33,314 bases of DNA from Alphaproteobacteria bacterium (GCA_017992885.1 JAGONT010000002.1:1-33314); one strand, 5' to 3'; shown: positions 1-8,035, counted from the stretch's first letter. The notes: generated from the sequence alone by a model not told the origin. Numbers and translations: made by a program.

Positions 1-1229
1 TGGGTGATGTGACAAGTGAATCTCAACCAGGGGTTACTGTGTATGCCCCAGAAAAAGATCGAGGAGATATTAAGACAAACCAATGGTCAGAAGCTCACGA
101 ACCAACACACTATTTCCGAAAAGCTGGTGAAAATTTACAAGCCAAAAATAAGCATGCAACACTTAGCTTTAAACTTCCTATGGAGATGATAAGAGGTAAC
201 GCTAAATATAGATTGTCTGTAACTCATCGTTCTGCTCCAGGGGCACAGGTTAAGATGTTTGATGTGTCCAAGGGTATGTTTCAACCTGCTTTGGATCTTC
301 CTTCATCAACTACTTTGAGAAACGATACATTTGATATGCCGAACCAGCTGATTTATCCTATGCGTTTGCTACCTGATTTGCGAAGTGTAAGCAATATAAG
401 AGGGGCAATGGGAGGAGATGAAGAATTTGAGAACCCGGATTTTGAGTTGATGCCGAATCCCTCGTCTAATATTATATCCAAATTTACTGACGCAGAAGAA
501 TTTAAGCTTCGTACGTTGGAGAACACAATTGCTTCCATGCGCGAAAATATTAGTAAAGCTGAAGAGGAGATGAACCAAGATATTAAACATCGGCAGGAGT
601 TAAATGAGGAGATAACCCCTATCCAGGAGAGGCTAGTTGAATTAGCACCGGTTGCTAATAAATTTTTTAAAGGTTTTATCGCAGTGGGCCCTACAGAGAT
701 TCAATTACAAAAGGATAAACAGAAGCGTTTAGAGCTAATAAAGAGACAAAAGTTACTTCAATTAAACATAGGTAAGTTGAATGAAAGTATCAATACACAT
801 CAAAAAACAATGGATGATGCATATATGCAATTAAAAAGAGCAAAGGACGAGATAGATAAAGTAAAAATGGGAGCAAACAAGCGCGCCAAGCCAGTGACTT
901 CATTTGACGTTGAGCAAGAGAGAAGAACGGCACAACTTGTTGCTAGCCCCTTTCTTTCACGAATTAGTTCAGGTCAGTTGCCAGAGTTAAAATCAGCAAG
1001 TGAAGCGAGACCACCAAGTCCAACAAAATCGCCAAGTCCAACAAAATCGCCAAGTCCAACAAAATCGCCAAGTCCACTAAAAGGATCTAGTTCACCGGAC
1101 GGGAGTCCACCGGTATCTCCAAAAGGACAAAGTTTAGCAGATAAAATGGATGAAGTTCGGAAGAGACAGAGTCAGATATATGGGGAAGACCGCGATAATG
1201 ATAATGATAATGATAGTGAGTGGGACTGA
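1..1229 (+). CDS. Repeat-domain protein with coiled coil and SPTK-repeat tail (5' truncated)
   Basis: The reading frame is open to the left edge: the codons before the GTG at position 9 read Gly-Asp. Together with what follows they match the end of a domain seen in two other proteins of this window (pattern GD..SES..G..VYAPE...D...WS), so the gene starts outside the window. A second copy of the domain begins near 108 (FRKAGENL...NKH) but stops after about 90 residues (near 383), lacking the YLSFVGG...FGD half. Next comes a charged, probably coiled-coil stretch (about 500-880), then a low-complexity tail with SPSPTK repeats and an acidic Asp-Asn end. There are no cysteines or catalytic motifs in the visible part. 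I do not recognise the family. A surface or secreted role is inferred only from the exported relatives at 8224 and 11333. Confidence 0.8.
   Translation, partial: GDVTSESQPGVTVYAPEKDRGDIKTNQWSEAHEPTHYFRKAGENLQAKNKHATLSFKLPMEMIRGNAKYRLSVTHRSAPGAQVKMFDVSKGMFQPALDLPSSTTLRNDTFDMPNQLIYPMRLLPDLRSVSNIRGAMGGDEEFENPDFELMPNPSSNIISKFTDAEEFKLRTLENTIASMRENISKAEEEMNQDIKHRQELNEEITPIQERLVELAPVANKFFKGFIAVGPTEIQLQKDKQKRLELIKRQKLLQLNIGKLNESINTHQKTMDDAYMQLKRAKDEIDKVKMGANKRAKPVTSFDVEQERRTAQLVASPFLSRISSGQLPELKSASEARPPSPTKSPSPTKSPSPTKSPSPLKGSSSPDGSPPVSPKGQSLADKMDEVRKRQSQIYGEDRDNDNDNDSEWD
1014..1082 (+). repeat. 18-bp in-frame tandem repeat encoding SPSPTK
   Basis: Three exact copies of ccaagtccaacaaaatcg (1014-1031, 1032-1049, 1050-1067) and a diverged fourth encode a Ser-Pro-rich, Lys-punctuated linker. 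Exact nucleotide identity suggests recent slippage and likely copy-number variation between strains. A second short slippage tract (gataat units, about 1194-1211) encodes the Asp-Asn tail of the same protein. Confidence 0.85.
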
Positions 1230-1334
1230 TTAACTCAAAAAGTCCACATGAGAAGAGGACATCTTATAAATGTGGTGTTTTACCTCATAAAAGCTATTTT
1301 TATACTCATCAGACCGACGACGCCTTGTTTTGTT

Positions 1335-1359
1335 TTTCACAGGTGCCAGCCCTGTGAAA
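1335..1359. other. Perfect 9-bp stem-loop in the gap before ihfA
   Basis: TTTCACAGG, a 7-base loop, then CCTGTGAAA. No run of T follows on either strand, so it is not a normal intrinsic terminator. A smaller stem (ATACCA/TGGTAT) lies at 1421-1437. The gap from 1230 to 1574 holds no convincing gene. A 63-codon frame at 1248-1439 has no Shine-Dalgarno sequence and no recognisable similarity. Confidence 0.4.
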
Positions 1360-1512
1360 GGGAGAGGCCAATGAAATTACCTGTCACAAAATACCTATTT
1401 TATGGATCTCCGCCTACGCGATACCATACGTTGGTATGAAATAGTCTATCTTCAAATTCAATAGGTACATTAACGAAATTTTAACTTTTATCCGTTATAT
1501 AATTTTATGTCT

Positions 1513-1540
1513 ATGACAGCTTGCGTTTTTTTGATATTAT
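1513..1540 (+). promoter_or_regulatory. Candidate sigma70 promoter of ihfA
   Basis: ATGACA, 16 bases, TATTAT, ending about 35 bases before the ihfA start codon. The -35 and -10 boxes each differ from consensus at one position. Confidence 0.4.
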
Positions 1541-1574
1541 ATAAAAAGATCAAGCAGTAAAAAAAGAGAATGCT

Positions 1575-1871
1575 ATGACAACAACCCTTACACGTGCAGA
1601 TATTATAGACAGTCTTATTAGAGAATTAGACTTTTCACGTCATCAGGCGACGCATTTCTTAGAGGCAACCCTTGAAACGGTTATGATGTCTTTAGGAGAT
1701 AATGGAGTCGTTAAGATTTCTTCTTTTGGGTCTTTTAATATACGTCAAAAATCAAAACGCGTGGGGCGTAATCCAAAAACGGGTAAAGAGGCTGTTATTA
1801 CTCCGCGGCGTGTCCTTTCCTTTAAGCCGTCTCAATATTTACGGGAAAAAGTTTGCCGGCGTAAAGGATAA
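1575..1871 (+). CDS. ihfA: Integration host factor subunit alpha
   Basis: A 98-residue member of the HU/IHF family of DNA-bending proteins. IHF works as an alpha/beta heterodimer in nucleoid structure, recombination, transcription and replication initiation. The start fits family length (THTRADIIDSL-type beginning, TRADIIDSLIREL here). The DNA-binding arm contains GRNPKTGKE and the strand ITPRRVLSFKPSQ, which resembles IHF-alpha (ITARRVVTFRPGQ) more than HU. The ATG at 1575 follows an AAGAG ribosome site. The gene stands alone, with its own promoter-like sequence and a strong terminator. It could instead be labelled an HU-like protein, but the alpha-type arm favours IhfA. It is relevant that a perfect IHF consensus occurs at 25928-25940 in this window. 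Confidence 0.85.
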   Translation: MTTTLTRADIIDSLIRELDFSRHQATHFLEATLETVMMSLGDNGVVKISSFGSFNIRQKSKRVGRNPKTGKEAVITPRRVLSFKPSQYLREKVCRRKG

Positions 1872-1909
1872 GATAGGCTTTTTAAATGGGGTTTGATCTG
1901 GGAGGCAAG

Positions 1910-1938
1910 GCGGTGCTGTAAAGCACCGCTTTTCTTTT
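1910..1938 (+). terminator. Rho-independent terminator of ihfA
   Basis: GCGGTGCT, loop GTAA, AGCACCGC, then TTTTCTTTT. A perfect 8-bp GC-rich stem with a T tract 39 bases after the ihfA stop codon. On the other strand no T tract follows, so it does not clearly serve the convergent sdh genes. Confidence 0.9.
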
Positions 1939-1963
1939 GTGCTTGTTATTGTTACTCTTATAA

Positions 1964-2746
1964 TTACCCGATTCGCTCAACCATTTTCTTCTTAATTTCA
2001 CCAATAGCTTTGGCGGGATTCAACGTTTTGGGACATGTATTTGTGCAATTCATAATCGTATGACAACGATAAAGCTTAAAAGGGTCTTCAAGCTCATCTA
2101 AACGCTCCCCTGTGGCTTCATCTCGGCTGTCTGCAATCCAGCGATAAGATTGCAATAGCGTTGCAGGACCAAGATAGCGGTCACCATTCCACCAATAACT
2201 CGGACAACTGGTCGTACAACAAAAGCAAAGAATGCATTCCCATAATCCATCTAGTTTTGCACGTTCTTCAGGGCTTTGAAGTCGTTCTTGATCGGGAGGA
2301 GGGGCGTCTATTGTTTGAATCCATGGCTTTATAGAACTATATTGGGCAAAAGCAAAACTTAAATCCGGCACAAGGTCTTTCACCACGTAGAGATGAGGGA
2401 GTGGCGTAATCTTAACGTCGCTTTTACATTCATCAATGTGTTTAATGCAAGCAAGTGTATTGGTCCCATCGATATTCATCGCACAGGACCCACAGATTCC
2501 CTCTCGGCATGAGCGGCGAAAGGTGAGGGTGGTATCGACCTCATTTTTAATTTTGATCAGCGCATCAAGAACCATAGGGCCGCATTCATCCAAATTAATT
2601 TCATAGGTATCCAAATGTGGGTTTTCTTTTGAATCGGGATCATAGCGGTAAATATGAAAAAGTTTCATTCTTGACCCTTGGGTAGGGGAAGAATAAGTTT
2701 TCCCTTTTTGAACTCGGGAATGAGGAGGAAGACGAAGCTGGACCAT
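1964..2746 (-). CDS. sdhB: Succinate dehydrogenase iron-sulfur subunit
   Basis: SdhB carries electrons from the FAD of SdhA to quinone through three iron-sulfur clusters. All expected ligands are present in its 260 residues: C80, C85, C88 and C100 for 2Fe-2S ([20 protein letters not shown]); C171, C174, C177 and C238 for 4Fe-4S; C181, C228 and C234 for 3Fe-4S ([13 protein letters not shown] and [14 protein letters not shown]). The N-terminus ([17 protein letters not shown]) is the usual alphaproteobacterial form and supports this start. It is the last gene of sdhCDAB, 15 bases after sdhA. The family assignment is secure; it sits on the inner face of the cytoplasmic membrane in complex II. Confidence 0.98.
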   Translation of the reverse strand: MVQLRLPPHSRVQKGKTYSSPTQGSRMKLFHIYRYDPDSKENPHLDTYEINLDECGPMVLDALIKIKNEVDTTLTFRRSCREGICGSCAMNIDGTNTLACIKHIDECKSDVKITPLPHLYVVKDLVPDLSFAFAQYSSIKPWIQTIDAPPPDQERLQSPEERAKLDGLWECILCFCCTTSCPSYWWNGDRYLGPATLLQSYRWIADSRDEATGERLDELEDPFKLYRCHTIMNCTNTCPKTLNPAKAIGEIKKKMVERIG

Positions 2747-2761
2747 GGCAAAGCTCTCTTG

Positions 2762-4552
2762 TTAATAGGTACGTTTTTCAGGGGGAATAGCGCTTACCTC
2801 AGGCGTTAATGTATACTGATGAACGGGGCGATAACTTAAGGAAGCCTTATCACCTTGGAGACGGACAACAGTATGCTTCATCCACTTCGAGTCATCTCGT
2901 TCTGGGTAATCTTCACGTGCATGGGCTCCCCGACTTTCTGTGCGATTCAACGCTGAATGAATGGTGACAAGGGATTGTTGAAGAAGGTTATCAAGCTCAA
3001 AAGCTTCCACAAGATCGCTATTCCAAATCAAGGATCGATCATTTAATTGAATGTCTTGAAATGAAGCTAGAATCTCCTTAATCTTTTCAAGACCTGCCTC
3101 CAAATGCTCTTTCGTTCGAAAAACAGAGCAGTGTGTTTGCATCGTTCGTTGCATATTCAAGCGAATCTCAGCCGTTTTTAAAGATCCCTTCGCATTTCTA
3201 AGGCGATCAAGTTTGGCAACTGTTTCCTCACCATCGCTTGGTTTTAAAGGTCTTACTGTTGTCTCTTTAGAAATGATTTCTTGGGCTCTAATGGACGCCG
3301 CGCGCCCAAAGACAATGAGGTCAAGGAGAGAGTTGGTTCCCAGGCGATTAGCCCCATGAACGGATACACAGGCAGCTTCACCGATCGCCATAAGGCCGGG
3401 GGTGATTTTCTCAGGATTTTTATCCGTTGAATTGAGGACTTCAGCAAAGTGATTGGTGGGGATTCCGCCCATATTGTAATGAACGGTTGGTAAAACAGGG
3501 ATAGGTTCTTTAGTGGCATCAACGCCAGCAAAGATGCGGGCTGTTTCAGTAATTCCCGGAAGACGTTCATGAATGATGGTTGGATCAAGGTGCTCCATAT
3601 GCAGATAAACATGGTCTTTGAGCGGACCCACGCCCCGTCCTTCATTAAGCTCAATGGTAATTGCGCGACTGACCACATCTCGAGAGGCTAGGTCTTTGGC
3701 ATGAGGGGCATAGCGTTCCATAAAACGCTCACCCGTACTATTGGTTAAGTATCCCCCTTCGCCTCGGGCCCCTTCTGACATAAGGCAGCCTGCTCCATAA
3801 ATTCCTGTTGGATGAAATTGGATGAATTCCATGTCTTGCAAAGGAAGCCCTGCACGTAAAATCATGGCATTGCCATCTCCTGTACAGGTGTGGGCAGAGG
3901 TACAAGAAAGATAGGCACGACCATACCCTCCTGTTGCAATCACAACGAGATGGGCTGAAAATCGATGAAGCGTTCCGTCTTCCAAATTCCAGGCGATGAC
4001 ACCACGGCAGATACCTTCTTCATCCATGATAAGATCAAGAGCAAAAAACTCAATGAAAAACTGAGCCTTATGTTTAAGGGACTGTTGGTAAAGGGTATGC
4101 AAAATAGCATGCCCTGTTTTATCGGCAGCAGCACAGGATCGGTGGGCCATGGACTGCCCATAATTTATGGTATGGCCGCCAAATTTTCGCTGATAAATTT
4201 TTCCGGCCTCTGTTCGTGAAAAGGGCACGCCCATATGTTCAAGCTCAATGATGGCAGGAATGGCATTACGGCACATGTATTCAATCGCATCTTGATCGCC
4301 TAACCAATCTGATCCTTTGACGGTGTCATACATGTGAAAGCGCCAGTTGTCGCCATCGCCCATATTATTCAGAGCGGCACTTACCCCGCCCTGGGCGGCA
4401 ACAGTGTGGCTTCGCGTTGGAAAAACTTTTGTAATGGAAGCGGTTTTAAGGCCTTGCGCGGCCATTCCGAGCGTGGCTCTAAGACCGGCACCACCTGCTC
4501 CAATGATAACGACATCGTAAGTGTGATCGATGAATTGATATTCTTTCGTCAT
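2762..4552 (-). CDS. sdhA: Succinate dehydrogenase flavoprotein subunit
   Basis: SdhA oxidises succinate to fumarate and passes electrons to SdhB. Its 596 residues are the usual length. The dinucleotide-binding GAGGAGLRA lies at 18-26. SHTVAAQGG contains the covalent FAD histidine (H49). Active-site elements are HPTG (H247), the SRDVVSRA arginine (R291), HYNMGG (H358) and [13 protein letters not shown] (R403). The order sdhC-sdhD-sdhA-sdhB and the 10-base gap after sdhD indicate one operon. No damaged motif is seen, so complex II should be functional; the carrier appears to retain this TCA-cycle step. Confidence 0.98.
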   Translation of the reverse strand: MTKEYQFIDHTYDVVIIGAGGAGLRATLGMAAQGLKTASITKVFPTRSHTVAAQGGVSAALNNMGDGDNWRFHMYDTVKGSDWLGDQDAIEYMCRNAIPAIIELEHMGVPFSRTEAGKIYQRKFGGHTINYGQSMAHRSCAAADKTGHAILHTLYQQSLKHKAQFFIEFFALDLIMDEEGICRGVIAWNLEDGTLHRFSAHLVVIATGGYGRAYLSCTSAHTCTGDGNAMILRAGLPLQDMEFIQFHPTGIYGAGCLMSEGARGEGGYLTNSTGERFMERYAPHAKDLASRDVVSRAITIELNEGRGVGPLKDHVYLHMEHLDPTIIHERLPGITETARIFAGVDATKEPIPVLPTVHYNMGGIPTNHFAEVLNSTDKNPEKITPGLMAIGEAACVSVHGANRLGTNSLLDLIVFGRAASIRAQEIISKETTVRPLKPSDGEETVAKLDRLRNAKGSLKTAEIRLNMQRTMQTHCSVFRTKEHLEAGLEKIKEILASFQDIQLNDRSLIWNSDLVEAFELDNLLQQSLVTIHSALNRTESRGAHAREDYPERDDSKWMKHTVVRLQGDKASLSYRPVHQYTLTPEVSAIPPEKRTY

Positions 4553-4562
4553 GACAAGGCTT

Positions 4563-4940
4563 TCACTTTAGAAAAACTCTTAAAAGGGAAAAAATGGCTA
4601 ATAGAACCATAAATAGACTGAAAAATTTTGTTAAAATAATCAACAGCCATTTTGTAAGTTCATGGGGTATATAATCTTCCAAAATTACTTTGATTCCTAA
4701 ATAGCCATGATAAAACATCACCATAACGAAAAAAACAGAAATGGTGATTGCCCAGAGAGATGAAAACTGACGATAACTGATATCAAAAGGGGCGTTAAGA
4801 TGCAAAATAAATATCCCTACAAACCATAGACTCAGAGGAATTAAGGCAATGGCCGTAAATCTTTGCATGATCCAGGGATGAACGCCGCTTTTAGCAGATC
4901 CTAGGCCTAAGGCGCGGCGCAGATTTGTTTCAAACCTCAT
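4563..4940 (-). CDS. sdhD: Succinate dehydrogenase membrane anchor subunit
   Basis: A 125-residue membrane protein with three hydrophobic segments that anchors SdhAB and helps bind haem b and quinone. The chosen ATG at 4940 overlaps the sdhC stop by four bases (ATGA) and follows a strong GGAGG at 4954-4950. A longer frame from 4985 would run deep into sdhC and is unlikely. The N-terminus ([19 protein letters not shown]) and the [16 protein letters not shown] segment, whose histidine is the probable haem ligand, are typical of alphaproteobacterial SdhD. Translational coupling to sdhC is likely from the overlap. Confidence 0.93.
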   Translation of the reverse strand: MRFETNLRRALGLGSAKSGVHPWIMQRFTAIALIPLSLWFVGIFILHLNAPFDISYRQFSSLWAITISVFFVMVMFYHGYLGIKVILEDYIPHELTKWLLIILTKFFSLFMVLLAIFSLLRVFLK

Positions 4941-5344
4941 GTATAAATTCCTCCGGCCCAAATTCCTATCATCCAAGCTATGCATGATAAAAGAAGAGAA
5001 GTTACAACCACAAGTCCTCCAGAAAGACGAACGGTAGACATTTCATACCCTATCCCTAAATCCCATGCCAGGTGACGGATGCCGTTACACAGATGATAAA
5101 AAAAAGAAAAGGACCAGCTTGCAAGGATCATAAGACCGAAGGGGCTAAGTAAAAAACTTTGCATCTGAGCATAGGTCTGTGGGCCTTCGGCAAGGGCGAC
5201 AAACCATAATGTCCACAAAATAGCTCCCGCATAGAGCACAATGCCTGTGCCGCGATGTATAATAGACAGAAGGGATGTGATTTGAATCTTATAAATTTGA
5301 AGATGAGGAGAAAGAGGTCGCTTTTTTTTAAGGAGGGAACTCAT
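4937..5344 (-). CDS. sdhC: Succinate dehydrogenase cytochrome b556 subunit
   Basis: A 135-residue, three-helix membrane subunit of complex II. Family marks are RPLSPHLQIYK near the N-terminus, SIIHRGTG before the first helix, and FYHLCNGIRHLAWD, which contains the haem-ligand histidine. The ATG at 5344 follows AAGGATCCTAA, an SD-like AAGGA six bases upstream. It is the first sdh gene, 65 bases after the Rsm22-like gene on the same strand. A separate promoter in that short gap is possible but not evident, so the two could share a transcript. Confidence 0.95.
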   Translation of the reverse strand: MSSLLKKKRPLSPHLQIYKIQITSLLSIIHRGTGIVLYAGAILWTLWFVALAEGPQTYAQMQSFLLSPFGLMILASWSFSFFYHLCNGIRHLAWDLGIGYEMSTVRLSGGLVVVTSLLLSCIAWMIGIWAGGIYT

Positions 5345-5409
5345 TTAGGATCCTTATGATTTTTTATGACTTACTGATAACATTCAACTCTTACCGCTTT
5401 TCCTCTGGA

Positions 5410-6390
5410 TTAGTCAATGTATGTGGCACGATTCCATTCATCGCCCCACATTATATCCCGGGCTTCCGTATAGGCAATGCCATTCTTTTTCGAAACAATT
5501 AGACGTTCAAGATCTCCGCTTTGTATGCATAAATCTAAAATAACATGACCCGTTTTTCGGATGGGTGCCTTAATAATACGTGCTGTGGGAATGGGGCGGG
5601 GCTGAGGGGAGACAACAAGATAGGAATATTTTTCGTCTTCGTAAGGTAAAGAAGCTTCCTTTGCGCGTCGATGATATCTTCCCCGTGGAATGCGGACACT
5701 AAAGTGACACCAATCTTTCCCTTCTTTAAAGGCAGGAGCAAGAGGGCAGGGCTTATTATGAGGACAAGGTGCAACAATATGAGCCCCTAATTCAATTAAA
5801 AGGTGGCGAGCCATAAGAATACGACCAAACCCTTCGGGAGTCCCTGGTTCTATAAGAACTAAGAGCTTATCAGCTGCTCCATAGGCTCGTTCAAGGACGT
5901 GAACTTGTTCCTTGAGGGATAATTCATTTAAAACATAGGAGAGAGCAACCATGTCGTGGGAAGGTAAAACCTCTTCTTTCGTGATATCATCTCGGCACCA
6001 AGTAAGTTGCACAGGCAAAAGGTTTTCTTGTGTTAGGTGTTGTCCTAAACGTAAAAGTTCAATGTCTTTTTCAAAAAGTGTTGTGCGCTGCAGCCCAGGA
6101 CAAGCTTCACGAGCTGCCCAGGCAAAACTTCCCACCCCAGCCCCTAAATCGAGAAGGCTTTTAATGGGTTGGAGTAAAGGTTCAATCCGACTAAGCGCTT
6201 GCCGTGCTGCTCCATAGGTGGCGGGAAGTCGAGCGGCAATATAAGCCTGGCGATGAAGTTGTGTCTTGATAAATTGTTTGTTGGCATACCGTTGTGTAAG
6301 TTCAAAACAAGCATTCCTTAACGTATCCGAATTTATGGGTGCCAGCTCTCGATCGATGGCATTTGATAGTTTTAAAGGTAAGGTTTCCAA
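5410..6390 (-). CDS. Rsm22-family small ribosomal subunit methyltransferase-like protein
   Basis: A 326-residue protein resembling bacterial relatives of mitochondrial Rsm22/METTL17, which acts in small-subunit ribosome assembly and carries an iron-sulfur cluster in characterised eukaryotic members. Visible motifs are ARLPATYGAAR (53-63), the SAM-binding LLDLGAGVGSF (79-89), IEPGTPEGFGR (180-190), CPHNKPCP (C209 and C215) and DWCHFSVRIPRGR (C228). These cysteines are candidate cluster ligands. The start is TTG at 6390, supported by GGGAGG five bases upstream; no ATG is available near it. The substrate in bacteria is not settled by the sequence. It lies just upstream of sdhCDAB. Confidence 0.85.
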   Translation of the reverse strand: METLPLKLSNAIDRELAPINSDTLRNACFELTQRYANKQFIKTQLHRQAYIAARLPATYGAARQALSRIEPLLQPIKSLLDLGAGVGSFAWAAREACPGLQRTTLFEKDIELLRLGQHLTQENLLPVQLTWCRDDITKEEVLPSHDMVALSYVLNELSLKEQVHVLERAYGAADKLLVLIEPGTPEGFGRILMARHLLIELGAHIVAPCPHNKPCPLAPAFKEGKDWCHFSVRIPRGRYHRRAKEASLPYEDEKYSYLVVSPQPRPIPTARIIKAPIRKTGHVILDLCIQSGDLERLIVSKKNGIAYTEARDIMWGDEWNRATYID

Positions 6391-6523
6391 AGGTTCCTCC
6401 CAGCATTTCCCTTTTCTAGATTAAACCACGTTTAGGCTTGAGAAGCCATGAAGAAATTTAGCCTTTTTTGCTTTTTATCTTGCATTCTGTTATTCTTGAT
6501 TGTGATGAAAAGCGGAGGATTTT

Positions 6524-6666
6524 ATGTCTAAGGTTTATTTGTTCATGAAATTTGACGTTGTAGATTTTGCAAAGTGGCAAGCGTATTTTTAGCTTCCGAT
6601 GAACCTCGTAAAAAGGAGAAAGAATCGGGTTTTATAGGCAAGTCTACATTCGAATTTTTAAAATAG
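6524..6666 (+). pseudogene. Frameshifted remnant of a small ABM-like paralog
   Basis: An ATG with a good GGAGGA site opens a frame reading MSKVYLFMKFDVVDFAKWQAYF and then TAG at 6590. This matches the N-termini of the two genes that follow (DFATWKEIY and DFAKWKSIY). Adding one T to the TTTTT run at 6586-6590 would join it to a second frame (LASDEPRKKEKESGF...) that continues to 6666. Even repaired, the product would be about half the length of its neighbours, so it is both frameshifted and truncated. Confidence 0.65.
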
Positions 6667-6724
6667 ATAAGTCAATATTGATGAGGATTGCTGCTTTTAA
6701 AAGCATCTAAAATGGGAGAATATA

Positions 6725-7003
6725 ATGAGTGAAATATGCGTACTTTTACAAGTTGTGACGGAAGATTTTGCAACGTGGAAAGAGATTTATGATGGAAATG
6801 CAGACTATCGAGTACAATCTGGAATAAATGAAATTTTCTTATTTCAAGATATTAACAATAAAAATAGTGTAACGCTGCTCTTTGAGATTGATGATATTGA
6901 TCAGACTAAAGAATATTTTAATTCACCGTTCATACAAGAAAAAATGAGATTGGGAAAAGTGCTGGGAGAAGTTCAGTTCACTTTCTTAAAAAAGAGCCTG
7001 TGA
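6725..7003 (+). CDS. Small dimeric alpha/beta-barrel (ABM-like) protein, copy 1
   Basis: A 92-residue protein with the layout of ferredoxin-fold dimers related to antibiotic-biosynthesis-monooxygenase-like proteins: a first strand (EICVLLQVVT), the EDFATWKEIYD motif, a charged helix, a strand ending NSVTLLFEID, a second helix (DQTKEYFNSPFIQEKM), then a last strand (GEVQFTFLKK). ATG 6725 follows GGGAGA. The family is functionally diverse (oxygenases, haem-degrading enzymes, proteins of unknown role) and no catalytic residue can be named here. It is a tandem paralog of the gene at 7066 and of the remnant at 6524. Confidence 0.75.
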   Translation: MSEICVLLQVVTEDFATWKEIYDGNADYRVQSGINEIFLFQDINNKNSVTLLFEIDDIDQTKEYFNSPFIQEKMRLGKVLGEVQFTFLKKSL

Positions 7004-7065
7004 TTTTTGGTAGATATCCTCTTTTGTGATATTCTAAAGCTCAATAGAAACAAAGGGAGGATAAA

Positions 7066-7368
7066 ATGACTAAAACATATATGTTTGCATGCGCGAAGAT
7101 TGAGGATTTTGCAAAATGGAAATCCATTTATGATGAGGATGTTAAACTACGGGATGACGCAGGCATGAAAGAAAAATATATTTTCACTTGTACTGAAGAT
7201 CCAAAACATATTGCGCTTCTGTTTGCCATTGACTCTATCGAAAAGGCAACAGCATTTTTAGAGAGTCCAGAGATCCGCGAACGGATGAAGAAAGCGACTA
7301 TTGTGGGTGATCCTGAGATCCGTTTCTTCCATAAGGTTCATGAAACTTGCTGTCATGAACCTTGTTGA
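7066..7368 (+). CDS. Small dimeric alpha/beta-barrel (ABM-like) protein, copy 2
   Basis: A 100-residue paralog of the preceding protein with the same strand-helix order: TYMFACAKIEDFAKWKSIYD, a middle strand KHIALLFAID, helix EKATAFLESPEIRERMKK, and final strand GDPEIRFFHK. Similar small proteins in other proteobacteria are annotated as cyclase or monooxygenase-like without firm function. The start has GGGAGG five bases upstream. The last residues (HKVHETCCHEPC) form a Cys/His-rich tail absent from copy 1, encoded where the gene overlaps the start of the cyclase-family gene. The close overlap suggests joint translation with that gene. Confidence 0.8.
   Translation: MTKTYMFACAKIEDFAKWKSIYDEDVKLRDDAGMKEKYIFTCTEDPKHIALLFAIDSIEKATAFLESPEIRERMKKATIVGDPEIRFFHKVHETCCHEPC
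7331..7365 (+). promoter_or_regulatory. Start-occluding stem-loop at the gene overlap
   Basis: ATAAGGTTCATGA, a 9-base loop, TCATGAACCTTGT form a 13-bp stem with a single G-U pair. The two possible start codons of the following gene (7340 and 7355) each lie inside one arm, and the only nearby AAGG is also paired. The upstream gene stops at 7366-7368, so ribosomes finishing it would melt the stem. This predicts translational coupling. Confidence 0.5.
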
Positions 7369-8035
7369 CCTGACGCATCCTCTGACGCCTGACGTTCCTA
7401 CATGGTATGGCAACTGCGGTTTCCAGTGCGAAGTAACGAAGGATTATGGGAATGAAAAGGGAGTTAAATTCCGTACTCAAAGACTAGCCTTTGAAGCAGG
7501 GGTGGGAACTCATATGGATGCCCCTGCTCATTGTGTTCCGGGTGGTTTAACCATTGCAGATCTTTCTCTAGAAGATCTTGTTGTACCTTGTATTATGCTT
7601 GATGTTTCCGTAATAGCTGATGAATCATATAAGCTTACACCTCAAGACATTCATGATTTTGAAAAAAGGTACGGAAAAATTGAAGCAGGTGTTTTTGTTA
7701 TTCTTTATACGGGTTGGTCTCGTTTTTGGCATACTCCTGAGACCTATCGTAATCATTATCGTTTTCCGTGTGTTACAAAAGAAGCAGCTCTAAAGCTTTT
7801 AGAGCGAGATGTTAAGGGAATAGGTATTGATACGCTGTCGCCTGATCGACCCGAAAGTGGATATCCTGTCCATGATCTTTTCTTGAATGCCGGAAAATAT
7901 ATTATTGAAAATATAGCCAATGCCCACCTTCTTCCAGCAAAAGGAAGCCAAATGATAGCCCTTCCCTTGAAAGTTGTTGGGGCTACCGAAGCGCCAGTAA
8001 GATTGATAGGGTTTTTACCGGATACTCAGCAATAG
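7355..8035 (+). CDS. Cyclase-family metal-dependent hydrolase (kynurenine formamidase-like)
   Basis: A 226-residue member of the cyclase family (PF04199), which includes kynurenine formamidase KynB and isatin hydrolase. Family marks are VDLTHPLTPDVPTWYG at the N-terminus, the metal-binding GVGTHMDAPAHC (H53, D55, H59), GIGIDTLSPD (156-164), HDLFLNAGKYIIENIANAHLLP (H173, E185) and a typical C-terminal strand set. The position usually occupied by the first His of HxGTHxD is Gly49. I chose ATG 7355 because the family normally begins two to four residues before DLTH; ATG 7340 would add five residues. Neither has a clear Shine-Dalgarno site. No kynurenine or tryptophan genes are nearby, so the substrate is unknown. 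Confidence 0.85.
   Translation: MNLVDLTHPLTPDVPTWYGNCGFQCEVTKDYGNEKGVKFRTQRLAFEAGVGTHMDAPAHCVPGGLTIADLSLEDLVVPCIMLDVSVIADESYKLTPQDIHDFEKRYGKIEAGVFVILYTGWSRFWHTPETYRNHYRFPCVTKEAALKLLERDVKGIGIDTLSPDRPESGYPVHDLFLNAGKYIIENIANAHLLPAKGSQMIALPLKVVGATEAPVRLIGFLPDTQQ

Noticed and set aside
1014..1082. A short CRISPR-like array
   Set aside because: Units are contiguous 18-mers in frame with no spacers; it is a protein-coding tandem repeat. The Sel1 array at 32057-33314 was dismissed as CRISPR for the same reason.
1248..1439. A 63-codon plus-strand frame before ihfA
   Set aside because: No ribosome site, composition unlike a protein, and it spans the 9-bp stem-loop; more likely non-coding.
3965..4219. 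Plus-strand frames opposite sdhA
   Set aside because: sdhA is intact with every active-site motif; the opposite frames are incidental.
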